From NCBI GenBank assembly GCA_021018995.1, contig CM037588.1, positions 137,761,725-137,825,724 on the forward strand: 64,000 nucleotides of DNA, in the 5' to 3' direction. A model generated the notes under the pieces. That model was not told the DNA's origin. It did not search any database and was given only the letters and a program-made list of their open reading frames with translations. Below are positions 33,000-44,425 of the stretch, in pieces. The stretch is from Chloranthus sessilifolius (lineage: Eukaryota; Streptophyta; Magnoliopsida; Chloranthales; Chloranthaceae). The position numbers and the translations under genes are program-made. Position 1 is the first letter of the stretch. Each line of letters begins with the position of its first letter.

Positions 33000-34725
33000 A
33001 TTATAATTTGTTGTAAGTTGCTGCGAACTTTGTAATGTTAGATGCTTTGGCTCAAGGAGATTTGACTCGTTCACGCTTCAGAGTGGGTCAACAAAGTGGC
33101 CTCAACCCTTTTCTAAGTACAAAATCGAAAACAACCTGCCCTATTTGCACGAAACTTTAAGGCCACCATTGGACGTGTTTTACTAAACGTCAAGAGAGCG
33201 ATTTCGGCCTATCTCAGCTCATAGGTTCAATTTCATCTTATCTATTAAACAAAACGATTACAGAGGTAGGTTAGTATTAGCCTAACCTCAAGGGGTGTGG
33301 TGGGATCGCCATGTACTGCGCACCTCAGCAAGTGGGAGGCCCTGAAATTAGGCTATCTGCTACCAGAAGAATTTATATCTTGTGTTGATCTTATCCGTGC
33401 TAACTTGAGGTACGCATGTGCCCTTAAAATTAATAGAGTGCTCTAAGAGGCCCAAATACTCAACTTATAAAAAGAAAAAAGAAAAAAAACCTTAAATTAG
33501 CCCTGCGATTGATCTTATAATCGCTTTCTAATAAGAGTTATGATAGAATAGAATCAATTCTACAGTTGATCTTCTAATCGATCAAAGGAGTGGTGCTGCT
33601 CTTGATCATCTTTCTGATAGTCGATTACTTTTGTCTAATAGCATAGTCATGTTTTTTTTTGGGAGGGTCTAATTTGAAGGTTATGATCTAAAGATCTTTA
33701 ATGCAAAAGATTAGAATGGAAAATAATCTTTTATCATATGATTTAAAGCAATCTCTCTTATGCAATTGATTACTTTAAACCACATGATATGGAGATGCAT
33801 TTCGTATTAATCTTCTAACACTAAAGATCTTTAGATTATAGCCTTTAAAACATTCGGCTTTGAGAGGTTCCTAAAATACTAATATCGCGTGATTGAGTTA
33901 ACTTTGCGTGTGATTAAAGAAATCTTTCGCACTATCCCTGCTTAACACGTATGCATTAGTTGATGAGACTTGAGTGTAGCGAAACCTACTACAACTCTTA
34001 AAAGTAAATCCTAATTTCTCAACCCTTATCCGACGCTACTTTTTAGTTTTTTCATTTTTTTAAGTAGTTATCATATGCTACTTTAGTCAACGGTTGGAGC
34101 ATATTTAGTCTCTTTCGGACCGCAATTAACGAAAAATATAGTTGAAACTAAACACCAAAAATGTGTCGCCGCCAGCCATCTATTTGACTGCCAGCTGCGC
34201 CTAATATCTTCTGTTTTCTACAATTATTTATTTTTACTTATTGATTCTTATAAAATAATAATATATTTTTTTATTCATTGAGATTCGAGATAAAACGCGT
34301 TTTTTCCATTGTGCGAAGGTTAGGTCTTAAGTCTGAAGTCTTAAACCACTCTAAACTGGCATTCGAATAGTAGGATAGTCAAATTCAGTTTTGGCCTCTC
34401 ACAAAATTCTCTTGAGTTAATCTAATTTTTGAAAAAATTCTCCAAATAGACAATAGGCTCAACCTTTTGTCGAGTATTTACTTAATTTGTCAATTGTCTT
34501 CATTTTTTTTTTTTTCTTTCAAATTTTTATGACTGTAAGACATGTTTTAATCATACTCTGTATTATTTTTTATAGTGGTAAATTGTTAACACACCCAAAT
34601 TAGGCACGTTGACTCTGCAATCTCTAATTTGTTTGAATTCTTCTCCCAATCTTTTTGAATCTATCCAAATTAAACCGAACTAACACCCTACCAAATGATT
34701 GTTGAATCCGAAATTGGTTACCATG
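33000..34725. other. Mostly unassigned; one foldback at 33660-33855
   Basis: 33660-33855 is a degenerate palindrome (GGTTATGATCTAAAGATCTT facing AAAGATCTTTAGATTATAGC), P-family-like. The rest shows no gene or element signature. Confidence 0.4.
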
Positions 34726-34733
34726 ATTACGAG

Positions 34734-34932
34734 CATGATATCAAAAATAGGTATCTCAACTCAGTATTGGTCGATAAGAGCCCATATCGACTGATACGGT
34801 ATCGGTTTCAGCCGATACCTCTATTTCTTTTTCTTTTTTCATTTTTTGTTAAACAGGCAGATACGTATCGGCCGAATCGTATTGGTCCTCCATGAACCAA
34901 TACTCGAGTCTGATACCGATTTTCATACTTTG
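34734..34932. mobile_element. hAT-like MITE of the CGATACGTATCGG family, 199 bp
   Basis: 8-bp duplications ATTACGAG (34726-34733) and ATTATGAG (34933-34940). Ends CATGATATCAAAAATAGGTA and CAAAGTATGAAAATCGGTAT (complement of the right). The internal palindromic pair TCAGTATTGGTCGATAAGAG / ACCAATACTCGAG and CAGATACGTATCGG are shared with 26667-27128. Confidence 0.75.
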
Positions 34933-35018
34933 ATTATGAGTACCTCTATTTATATTTAACGAATCGCTGAAAATAACTATTATTAGTATTATTATTTAAT
35001 TTTTTTCATTTTCCATAT

Positions 35019-35459
35019 GGCTGGTGTTATTGCCATACCACTTTTTGTTACAACCACCTCAATTAAGTAAAGTAAAAAAATAATTAATTGCTTTGAATCT
35101 GTTGATAAAGATAGTTTTTCATTCCAATATTCCATACAATAGATCCTGAGATTATGGGCCTACCATTAGACGGTCAGATGTTGATTTCGCCCGCCACACA
35201 TGGTAGAAAGAGAATGTGAATCACGTTTGACGGTACACTATAACCATGTCCACATTTTCAAATGTGTGCCACATATAATCAACATTTGATTATTTGATGG
35301 TAGGGTCATGATTTCAAGATCCACCGAGTGAAAGATTGTTTACCAATTGTCTGATGGTAGGGTCATGATCTCAACATATACTCAGTGGAAGATTGTGATG
35401 AAAAAACTTTGACTAAGTGAGGTGTCTATAACATAAAGTGGCTGGCATTAATACCAGCC
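35019..35459. mobile_element. P-family foldback element, 441 bp
   Basis: Terminal repeats GGCTGGTGTTATTGCCATAC and GGCTGGTATTAATGCCAGCC (complement of the right) extend inward to ACCACCTCA/ACACCTCAC. The body has the family core CAATAGATCCTGAGATTATG..TACCATTAGACGGTCAGATG and its complement. Right of centre, a ~60-bp unit (ATCATTTGATGGTAGGGTC / TTGTCTGATGGTAGGGTC) is tandemly duplicated. The flanking 9-mers match at 6 of 9 positions only. Confidence 0.65.
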
Positions 35460-36340
35460 TCTACGTATCACACGATAAAAACCTTAAAGAAATGCACGTG
35501 ACTGTCACATGACCAATCAGGAGCCCGATGTGGGGGCCACTCTTCAGATGAAAGCGATTTTCTTGCCAAACCGACTCCGTCTCATGGGTTTATTAGTCAT
35601 TTATTGAAAAAGTGAAATGACTTAACAGTCCCCTTAACTAACAGCGTGGATCCACTCCCACGACAGCATTATTTCTATAAGAAAAATGGCAATTTTGTCA
35701 AAACAATCAATATTAAAGTACGTTTCTCCGCTGAATCCTAAGTAAATTACCAAACTAATCAATATTTAAAGGCTAAGCAGTATCTGTTAAGACAACTTAA
35801 CCTCGATTGGAGGAATATTTACGTAAATGCCCTGGTTGGATTTGGGCAAAAATGTCAAAGCTAGAGGTACCGTGATCAGAAAAAATCCCCACTAAAGCCA
35901 AGGTGCTGTTTTCAGACAAAAGCTGAAGAGATCACGTGGCTTCTTTTCGTTTCCAAACCCCGCCACTTTTTCAGCGTTCCCTCGCAGGTGACGCCGCATC
36001 TACATATTAAATCACAGCTCTAGTAATTTTGTAACTGTTAAAGGGTAAAATAGGTAATAGTGTACGTGAACTGTGATGTGATATAATAGGGCTTATTCCA
36101 TTGAACTACACGATAGTGCGCCACTATTTCTATACTTCCAGTAAGTTATACGTGCTGTGACTAAACGGTATTTAATAATCTGTTTTCGGTAGGCACCTGG
36201 GTTGGACACTATGACCAATTAAGGTTGTTATGGAGGTACATTAGATATTTACTCTTAACATTCTCATAAACTTAAATATTAGAAAGGGTAAGGAAGGGTA
36301 CCACCATTCGCGTAATCGTGTGGGAGCCTCTTCTAAAATC
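35460..36340. other. Stretch without recognisable gene
   Basis: Mixed-composition sequence; no motif, element end or long open frame seen. Confidence 0.4.
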
Positions 36341-36344
36341 CGTG

Positions 36345-36665
36345 AAATCATATTATTATGATCGTTTTTTATGTCAATAGTCAACACAACAGATATTGAG
36401 ACCGCGAGCATGCTCTAAGATGACAAAGTTTCCGATTCCATGTGACACAGATCCCAAAATGTGACCCTCAAAATGACTTTTGAGCATGATGTGTGTCATG
36501 TGATATTAGAGCTACTTTTTTGAGATCTGCTTCACATGAAATCAAAGATCATGCTGCCTGATGGCACGCCTATGGTCTCAAGATCCATTGAGTAGAAAAT
36601 TGGCATGAAACATGTTCACAATCGTCTGATTTCATGTAGTCAATGGGATTTAGTGTAGGGGCCCA
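36345..36665. repeat. P-family foldback element, diverged
   Basis: ACAACAGATATTGAGACCG (about 36385-36403) faces GGTCTCAAGATCCATTGAGT (about 36570-36589). The symmetric inner words TTGAGCATGATGTGTGTCAT and TTCCATGTGACACAGATC support a foldback. Ends not defined. Confidence 0.5.
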
Positions 36666-36769
36666 CAAATAATCTTCTCAACGCCATTAGTGGTACCCTA
36701 TTAGGAAATCATCTATGGATTGAATTAGATACTTATCCATCCTTGCCCCAAAGTTTTTGTCATGAGATC

Positions 36770-37250
36770 TCATGGATGTAAAGTTTAAAGTTTAAAGTTT
36801 GATATATATGGCCATCTCCTCCGTGTGGCAGGTTGATACGTATTCTGGAAATCGGCCAAATCAGTTGATATTTAAGCACCTTTTTTTAATTTTTAGAATA
36901 ATAAAAAATTTAAAAATCATACAAAGGGTTGACTGATATGACCCGATATTGACCCTTACAAAATTAAAGGTGTATATCCTATCGGATGGGGCTTAAACCG
37001 ATCAATGTCGGGCAGTATGTATCACATATGGTTGACATTTAAAACCATGCTTGAGATTATGAGAGTAGCATTAAAATATAAGCTTTTGATTTCATGTGGG
37101 ACTTTTTTATGTTTGTCACATGGAATAAAAAAATGATCATTTGATGATACACGTGTGATCTCAAGTTTTATTGTGTGGAACATTACATATGAGGAAAAAA
37201 TAATTTTCATTGTCCGATTCATATAGTCCTCAATAGTTTACTATGGCTGC
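36770..37250. repeat. Degraded CGATACGTATCGG-family copy next to a half P-family copy
   Basis: 36836-37025 has TTGATACGTATTCTGGAAATC, GACCCGATATTGACCC and GGGCAGTATGTATC, ending near AAAACCATG (37041-37049), the end motif of the family. 37050-37245 carries the P-family right arm (GATCTCAAGTTTTATTGTGT, TTTTCATTGTCCGATTC). No reliable target duplication. Confidence 0.4.
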
Positions 37251-37380
37251 CCTCAAAGATTCGGTAGGTGCAAATAAAGGTAACCTTGATATAAATATTG
37301 AAACAATGTTTAAATGATAAATATAATCTTATACTTGTAAATTGTTAACACATGCGGACTATGCATGTGGACCTCCAAAT

Positions 37381-38363
37381 CATGGTATAAAAAATCGGCT
37401 GCTAACAATATGTATCGGTTTCTAGGGAAACCGATACATATCAGCGCCGATATGTATCAGTATCCTAACTCGGTATTGGTATCAGTCGATATGTATCGGT
37501 TTCGGCCGATACCTATAGTTTCTTTTATAATAAAAAAATGGGTTTTGCAAATACCCCCCTATGTTATGCTTAAATTATATAAAACCCTCTTAGTTATGCT
37601 TATTTACACTTGCCCTCTTATTTTTATATTTTCTTTATAAATACCGTCTGCTATTAAATGACAATTAATTAGGTATCATATTTTCAATTAAATGACTTGT
37701 TTGCGCCCGTATTGAATATTATATAAAAAATGGTTATTATATTTTTTCCAACTTTGACCGCATTTTAAACGGTGGATAAGTATAGGATCTTGTCCAAATT
37801 TTTTGGGTGGAACATGATTGATCTCCTATAAGTTGTCGTGTTATCTGATTTTCGATTTGAATGTCTATGACACTCGCGTGACTCGTGAGTAGCGCTAAAA
37901 TGCTACTCCCGTTTGTACCATCCCGACCCTATCATTGCTACGAAGCAACTGAGTATCATGAACACCCAAATCAAAAATCAGGTAGCACGACAACTTAGAG
38001 GAGATCAATCATGTTCCACCCAAAAAATTTGGGCAGGATATAATGCTTATCCACCGTTTAAAATGCAATCAAAGTTGGAAAAATATAATAGCCATTTTGT
38101 ATATAATATTAAGGGTAAATGCGTAATTTAATTGAAGAAATAATGCTTCATTTAACGATAGGGGGGTATTTGTAAAGGAAACATAAAAATAAGGGGTGCA
38201 GTGTAAATAGAAATAACTTGGGGCGTTTATGCAATTTCAGCATAATATAGGGGGTATTTACAAAAAACCCCAAAAAATTAAAAAAAGGTTGATACATATT
38301 GACCGAGTTGTATCAGTCCTCCTAGGACCAAAACCCAATACCAAGTCTAATTTTGTTACCTTG
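37381..38363. mobile_element. hAT-like MITE (CGATACG family) split by a foldback element
   Basis: 8-bp duplications CTCCAAAT (37373-37380) and CTCTAAAT (38364-38371), one mismatch. The left end CATGGTATAAAAAATCGG and the right end (complement CAAGGTAACAAAATTAGAC) match the ends of 26667-27128. Removing 37540-38271 leaves a MITE of about 250 bp rich in CCGATACATATCAG/GATATGTATCGG words. This shows the foldback element inserted later. Confidence 0.75.
37540..38271. mobile_element. Long foldback element (Mutator-like), 732 bp
   Basis: Two arms of about 320-330 bp (37540-37872 and 37955-38271) are inverted copies of one another around an ~80-bp loop. Ends GGGTTTTGCAAATACCCCCC and GGGGTTTTTTGTAAATACCC (complement of the right). 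Good matches run all along the arms, e.g. AATTTTTTGGGTGGAACATG against CATGTTCCACCCAAAAAATT. The GGGGTTTTTGCAAA-type ends resemble plant MULE-MITEs. Flanking A/T runs make the target duplication ambiguous. Open frames across it are arm artefacts. Confidence 0.75.
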
Positions 38364-38740
38364 CTCTAAATTATTTTCGAACTTATTTTCTAAATCTTTC
38401 ACAAAATTTTCCAAATTAACCTAAACTGATGCACCGACTAATTGTCGAATCCAAACTTGATTACTACAACCACAGCTGGTCGGATCATCCATTTTAGAGA
38501 AACTAATGTTAAATCAATTATTGAAATCTACAGCCCTCCGCATTCGTAACTAGTGGTGCATACATAATTTTATTTTTCTCAGTGATAAGTGGTTACCAAC
38601 CATTTGATCATTGTCTGAGTTAGTAGCAAACATTAACCATACTCTGATTAATCTCCCTTTATCCAAATGATTAGGGAGCAATACGGATTTCTGTGAGCTC
38701 GCAAATAGTTTTTGGTGGCACTTAGTAAGATACCTTCTGG

Positions 38741-38889
38741 CACTACAAAAAATAGACTATTAGCGGCAGTTTTTGGCTGCTATTAACAACAAAACTACTA
38801 AGATTATTAGCGGGAAGGGTATTAGCGACAGTATTTTTGTTAATAGTGGCAGTTTATGGATGCCGCTAATAGTCTTATTTTTTGTAGTG
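38741..38889. mobile_element. CACTA-type MITE, 149 bp, perfect 3-bp TSD
   Basis: Starts CACTACAAAAAATAGACTAT and ends AGTCTTATTTTTTGTAGTG, near-perfect terminal repeats, with TGG on both sides (38738-38740 and 38890-38892). Sub-terminal TTAGCGGCAGTTTTTGG / GCAGTTTATGGATGCCGCTAA repeats match those at 10418. Non-autonomous. Confidence 0.9.
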
Positions 38890-38901
38890 TGGGTACCTTT
38901 A

Positions 38902-39103
38902 GGCTGCATTTGAGTGAGCTCTTTCGGGGTGAAGAGTATCTCTTTTGCTCTTTGGTTCTGATAGAGAACAACTTTTACGTTAGTAGCATAGCTTCTTGTC
39001 CCATTGTCTCTGATGGAAAGCTGTTTTAAGTGTTAAAATTGCTATCTAACCACTCTTTATCTGCTCTGATAGAGAGCTGCTTCGGCTCTAACCAAACACA
39101 ACC
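38902..39103. mobile_element. PIF/Harbinger Tourist-like MITE, 202 bp
   Basis: Flanked by TTA on both sides (38899-38901 and 39104-39106). Ends GGCTGCATTTGAGTGAGCTC and GGTTGTGTTTGGTTAGAGCC (complement of the right) are imperfect inverted repeats of the GGNTGNNTTTG type. AGCTCT/AGAGCT words recur inside. Confidence 0.8.
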
Positions 39104-39114
39104 TTAATTACCAT

Positions 39115-39438
39115 CCGATATTCTTTTTTCTCAACTTGATCTCACTGGTTAAGGTTGTTGATTACTTTAAATTAGATAACGGAGATCGTTTTTATTCCCA
39201 ATCTTTCACACAATAATAGATCATGCTGTTATTATGAGTTTATGAGTTTACTAGTAACAGTCAAATGCTGATTTTATATAGCCAAGAAAGGAAACATGAT
39301 CATGGGCCTACAACAAAGGTCGTTCTCTGATCACTTTCTCCATATTTATGACATGGAAATAAAAGTTTACCTGTGATCTCAAGATTCATTGTGCGAAAGA
39401 TTAGAAAACAAGAGTGAGAAGAAAACAAAGGTTTCCAT
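39115..39438. repeat. P-family foldback element truncated at the copia nest
   Basis: The left half, GATAACGGAGATCGTTTTTA then CACACAATAATAGATCATG, faces CTCAAGATTCATTGTGCG (about 39379-39396). The right arm stops at 39438, where the copia LTR begins. The missing remainder is not found after 53428, so DNA was lost on that side. Confidence 0.5.
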
Positions 39439-39939
39439 TATTGCGCAGAAGCTCACAAACTAACCAACGATCTCACGATGAACAATCAAATAAGAACACA
39501 AAAATAGAAGAAAATCAACCATAAACACACAAGAGACAAAATTTACGTGGTTCGACAATATGCCTACGTCCATGGGCAGCGATAATCCACTATATTGATG
39601 ATCACACAAGAATATAAGAACACTCATGCCTCACAAAAGTTCTCCTTAAAATCCTAGATAGGTTTTCCAAAGCTTTACATTTCTACTCTCTAATTTGGCC
39701 AAGAGTTTTTTCTTTATATAGAAGACACAAATCATAGTTCTAATCTAAGAGAAACTAGTCTTATATAGAGTCCAAATGTAACTGGGTCATTACCACTTAG
39801 AGTCAAATAACAATTCAACCTCCAAGTTAAAGCCAACCTCCAATTTAGAGTCCAACTACAATTCAAACTCTCAAAGTTAGAGTCAACCTTCAAGTTAGAG
39901 TCTAACTACAATTCAAACTCTCCAATTTAGAGCCAAACA
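39439..39939 (-). repeat. Copia LTR 1 (outer left)
   Basis: In + orientation runs TATTGCGCAGAAGCTC ... GAGCCAAACA, followed by ATAATTCTCCACCTGG, whose complement CCAGGTGGAGAATTAT is the purine-rich PPT of this family. It aligns with 52980-53428 and the split LTR at 43978/46831. The first dinucleotide is TA instead of TG. Confidence 0.8.
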
Positions 39940-40025
39940 ATAATTCTCCACCTGGCTCAGAGCTTCACCATGTACTCTTTCTTTCGATTATCGCTATGCT
40001 CAGATCATCACGCAACCAAAGGCTC

Positions 40026-42576
40026 TGTGGCACCCAAAGGATGTACCGGATTTCGCACTCAAACTGTGCCATCCGAACCTCCGCATCGCGTGCCCCAAAG
40101 CTTAGCACGAAACATTGGTATGACAAACACCACATAATAAATAGAGCAAGTAACCTCATTAAAGCGGAAAACATTAATATGCCCAACTGACATATTCAAA
40201 AGACAGTTCTACCCTCATGCCATTGCATAAATAGAGAACCGACCCGAACCATCGATGATACACAGATCACCCCAGATGGTTCGCCAAAAGAATATCTAAT
40301 TTAATTACATTGTTTCAAAATAAAGGCTTGACATACCAAGCCGCACTACTCTGCTCACAAAATTGACTCTCTATCAAAGTGCTCAGCAGAGTCACCTAAA
40401 AGAAGTCCTCGGGAGGAGGCTCCAACTCGTCTCCAGGTACGTAATCTGAATCACCCGGATCCACGTCCCCCGAAGCCTCCGCTGCTGCTATCAATGGACC
40501 TGCGACGCATAGTCAAAAGGGTGAGCTACATCCTAGCTCAATAGGGAACAATACAATGAACATATAAATCAAAACTCATATATATTCCATGATATTCAAA
40601 GCATGATGAAACTATGCATTTGCTAGAAAATCAGTTTAAAAGCAGATGTTTTATGCTCAATTTACTGGTAAGTTGCATGTATTACTTTACTGTTGATTTA
40701 ACCATGAATGACATTGAAGAGACCTAAAGCAAAACTTAAATCTTCAACTTAAGTAATCCCCGAGCAATATAGCATCGAGCCCCGATGAGATACCTTTCAT
40801 CGTCATCTAATTAGACAGTTGTAAAAATGTATTCCCTGGGAATACGACCCAATCCCCTTTCTCACTAGGCGGCGGGGTTAAAATCACACATCCCTGGGAT
40901 GTACTTACGGTCACGGATAAACCTCCGTGCTGGTGTACGGATTCACCGTCGTATCGGTCACGGATATCCTGCCGCGTCAGTCGTGGGTATCCCGCCACGT
41001 CGGTGGGGTATCCTCCAAACCTCAAATAATAAAAATATCATGTGCATTACATATAGTTGTTCACCGTGTAAGTATGTTATCTTATATCAATTAGGCCTCA
41101 ACAGTAATTATTCAATCCTATGTATACATCCCTGGGATTTATACATACCCGCATCACACCTGATGCCTTATCACTTCCTCATCCCCTGGGGATGTCTAAA
41201 TCTCATTAGATTACTTGTTCTTAGTTACTTGCATCACACAGATACCTTTATCACATTTTTGATGTCACACACGCACCCATTTTCACAAAGCTTTTCACCA
41301 TTTAAAAATAACTTCAATTTGATAATTATATCACTACATACATGCTCTTGAAATTACAGTACATGTTCAAGGTGTTCCCTACCTCAAGTCTTTGAATTTC
41401 CCAGCATCAAAGTCCCACGCGGCTCCTTGTACTCATGATCACACGTACCACCTATGGTACAATATAACACATGTAACTCATCACTAAAGATGTAACAAAG
41501 AAGGTCCAAGACCCTCCCTGAATCTCAAAATCAACTATAAAGTTTAAACAAAACTGTTAAAGTCGATTAATCGATTCCCAAAATCGATTAATCGAAACCC
41601 AAATTGATTAATCGATTCTCAAAATCGATTAATCGAGATTCAAATTCGATTAATCGATCCCAAATCGATTAATCGAGGTCTCCAACATAAGGCAGTCGAT
41701 TCTTAAATCGAGTAATCGAGATCTCAAAATCGATTAATCGATCCCAAATCGATTAATCGAAATCCAAAATCGATTAATCGAAATCCCAATTCGATTAGTC
41801 GATTTCCCCAGATTTCATTTCTCCAGTGGCTGGAGCTTCTCAGTCGATTAGTCGATTTCCAAATCGACTAATCGAAATCCAAATCGATTAATCGAAATTA
41901 ATTTCGATTAATCGAAATCGGGCTTTCATGACTTTTCAACTTCTCAGACCAAATCGATTAATCGAAATCCTAAAACGATTAATCGATTTGGCCAGACTCA
42001 GCCCTCCTTTCGGGTTGTTCTTCCAAGTCTTTCTCAAACAATTTTCTTTCTTTTTCTAAGCCTTTATCCTATGATTTTAAATGTTCTTGACCACCATTTA
42101 ACCTCTACAATCTATGCCTTTAATTCAACAAAAATTTACCTCAATCAATTCTCAATTTGATTGGATCAAGAGGTTGGAATGGCTAGGGTTCCAGCTTTAG
42201 TTCTAAAGGATCCTTCGCGTTGAATTCGGCTTTAAATACTTGAATCCCCTCTTGGCTTGCATTCACTCCTTGCATAACAACCCCTCTTTACTTCTCTCCC
42301 TCTCTCTCTCTTCTTAACTCTTTCAACAACCAAACAAGAGTAAGTTAGGGTTCTTTAACCCTTTTATACTCATTTTTTATGTGTTGAGCACATACACCCC
42401 AGATGGTGTATGTGGATCCAGATCTCACCTCACACTCCACACGTTTGCTTTAATTTCACATTGCATCCGTTCATCACTCCTCGAGTCAACTAGTGAACTC
42501 CTACTTGGTTAAACTTATGACCAGTCGGGCACGGATCCCGAGGTTACCATTTAACGCAATTTTTTGGGTTATTACA
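40026..42576 (-). mobile_element. Gypsy-type LTR unit, minus orientation (2.55 kb)
   Basis: The reverse complement starts TGTAATAACCCAAAAAATTG (42576) and ends near ..GGGTGCCACA (40026). It aligns along its length with the LTR at 44114-46572: shared blocks include GTGCCCGACTGGTC, the TCGATTAATCGA block, GGTATCTCATCGGGGCTCG, GAGCTAGGATGTAGCTCACC and GGGTGATTC/GTGATCTG words. No target duplication (GGCTC against CAAAC), so the left side was probably altered by the deletion that removed the pol of internal 1. Read as a solo or truncated LTR. Confidence 0.65.
41563..41988. repeat. TCGATTAATCGA palindrome block (in the 40026 LTR)
   Basis: About eleven exact TCGATTAATCGA motifs and about six one-base variants (TCGATTAGTCGA, TCGACTAATCGA, TCGAGTAATCGA), spaced 7-40 bp with AATCC/CCCAAA linkers. 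Confidence 0.9.
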
Positions 42577-43405
42577 CAAACCTTGTGTACCATTGTATTG
42601 AATTTAACCCTGTATTATTTTTCGAAGATGCAATGCTCACAAAAATCAACTTTTTTAGCCTTTACACCTTTTAACAAGCCCTGCTTGTTCAACTCTATCA
42701 TCTCTCATTCTTACATGTGTTATAACTGTGCAGACGATAAATTGCTATCATCTAACATAAATACTGTTGTTCCGCTTGTTACTGTACCTCCAGATAGAAA
42801 GTAAAGGTTCCCAATCTTTTTCGCTTTCATCACAACTAGAGATCCCTTTGTTACCTTCAAAGCTCCACCTTGAGCTATAAACTTGATCCCATTGGAGTCT
42901 AGTGTATCAAGCGATATGAGGTTCTTCTTTAGTTCCGAAACATGGCGTATAGCGGTAAATGTTCTCACAACCTCATAGTACATCTTTATTCTGATACTCT
43001 CCTTACCAATTATTTTACAAGCCATATTGTTACCCATTAAAACTATTTTACCATCCACTTCTTTATAAGATGTGAACCAGTCCCTACTTAGACACATGTG
43101 GTAGGAGCACCCTGAATCAAGTAATCATATATTCTGTAAGTATTTATCTGAAACCACTAACAACACGTTTTCATCATCATCCGAAGCTTGTTCGGCTATA
43201 CGAGCCTCATGAATGACCCCTTTCTGCTTCTTATCCTGAGCATCATCCCTCTTTATTTGTAACTGTAGACAATATATTCTGATGTGACCCTTTTTGTGGC
43301 ACTTGTAGCATTCTACTGTCTTTATATTTTTGGATTTAAATCTGGACTTTGATCTACTCCTTCCGAATCTACGGTCCTCTACTCTCCCCCTAACCAACAA
43401 GCAGA
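42577..43405 (-). pseudogene. Copia gag C-terminus, protease and GAG-pre-integrase start (internal 1)
   Basis: Minus strand, reading from 43400. It has an intact CCHC zinc knuckle CYKCHKKGHIRIYC that binds element RNA, then acidic linker sequence, then the aspartic protease region with the DSG triad (about 43118-43110) and YHMC(L)SRDWF. Next come SYKEVDGKIVLMGNN, VSELKKNLISLDTLD, and the GAG-pre-integrase start KKIGNLYFLSGG. Stops between 43124 and 43097 break the frame into two pieces (43400-43125, 43097-42720). Toward 42577 the LWH.RLGH region is eroded. Integrase and RT of this internal region are absent, replaced by the LTR unit at 40026. Confidence 0.7.
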
Positions 43406-43410
43406 TCTAA

Positions 43411-43920
43411 ATTCGAAAGAGATGGATCAAAGTTCGAAAGTGGTAGATTAAAGTCCAGATCTAAATCTAAAAATAGAAAGACAGTAGAATACTGCAAAAG
43501 GGTCAGATCAGAATATATTGTCCACAGTTACAAACAAAGAGGGACGAGGCTCAGAATAAGAAGCATAAAGGGGTCATTGATGAGGTTGCTATAACCGAAC
43601 AAGCTCTAGATGATGATAGAAACGTTTTGTCAGTGATTTTAGATAAATACTCACAAAATGCATGGATACTTGATTCAGGGTACTCCTACTACATGTGTCC
43701 AAGTAGGGACTAGTTCACGTCTTATAATAAAGTGAATACTGGAACGACTTTGATGGGTAACAATATGACCTGTAAAATAGTTAGTAAGGGGAATATCAGA
43801 ATAAAGATGCATAATGGAGTTGTGAAAATATTGACCAATGTACACCATGTTCTGTAAGTGAAGAAAAACTTCATATCGTTTGGTATACTAAACTCCAATG
43901 GGCTCAAGTTTACAGCAGAA
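43411..43920 (+). pseudogene. Inverted copy of the copia gag-protease segment
   Basis: A plus-strand copy of the 43400-42880 segment: AAAGACAGTAGAATACTGC, GAATATATTGTCCACAGTTA, AAGCATAAAGGGGTCATTGA, then the protease NAWILDSG (DSG 43672-43680) and YYMCPSRD followed by TAG (43708-43710). The knuckle region has lost bases, so no CCHC remains. It stops after CTCCAATGGGCTCAAGTTTA and joins a 57-bp PBS-side leader. Together with the minus copy it makes a near-perfectly abutting palindrome centred near 43405. Confidence 0.75.
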
Positions 43921-43962
43921 GCGTGGTGGCCTATATCCCATAGGTCACGGGATCAAAACCTG

Positions 43963-43974
43963 TCTCTAATACCA
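43963..43974 (-). other. Copia primer binding site (internal 1)
   Basis: Minus-strand TGGTATTAGAGA, four bases inside the LTR boundary (43978). It resembles TGGTATCAGAGC, the initiator-Met-tRNA PBS of plant copia elements, with two differences. Confidence 0.65.
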
Positions 43975-44113
43975 ATTTGTTGCGCATAAGCTCACAAACT
44001 AACCAATGATCTCATGATGAATGATCAAATAAGAATGCAAAATAGAAGAAGATCAATCACAAACACACAAGAGATAATATTTATATGGTTCAAAAATATG
44101 CCTACATCCACGG

Positions 44114-44381
44114 TGTAATATCTCAAAATTTTCAGCGTGAAATGGTAACCTCGAGATCCGTGCCCGACTGGTCGTAGGGTTGACCAAGTAATGGTCAAAC
44201 AGTGGACTCATGAAGGGATAAACTGATGTGATGTCAATATGACCTAAGTGTAGTGAATAGTGTGAGTTAGTGGTCATGTACACCTATCTCTGGTGTATGT
44301 GTTTAACACACAAGCTGGAAAGAGGATAAAAAGAGTTTTAATAAACCTAGTTTGCTTTATTTAGTTGGTGAAAGAGAGTTA

Positions 44382-44425
<44 letters not shown>

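Noticed and set aside
37913..38131. 72-residue open frame
   Set aside because: Lies entirely in the loop and right arm of the foldback element; its mirror sequence exists in the other arm.
40899..41351. 150-residue plus-strand open frame
   Set aside because: Lies inside the gypsy-type LTR at 40026-42576. The related minus-strand frame at 45696-45349 lies in the sister LTR and no protein motif is visible; treated as LTR sequence.
41563..41988. CRISPR-like repeat array
   Set aside because: The repeat is a 12-bp palindrome with irregular 7-40 bp spacers of similar AT-rich linker sequence, inside a plant LTR; spacing and context do not fit CRISPR.
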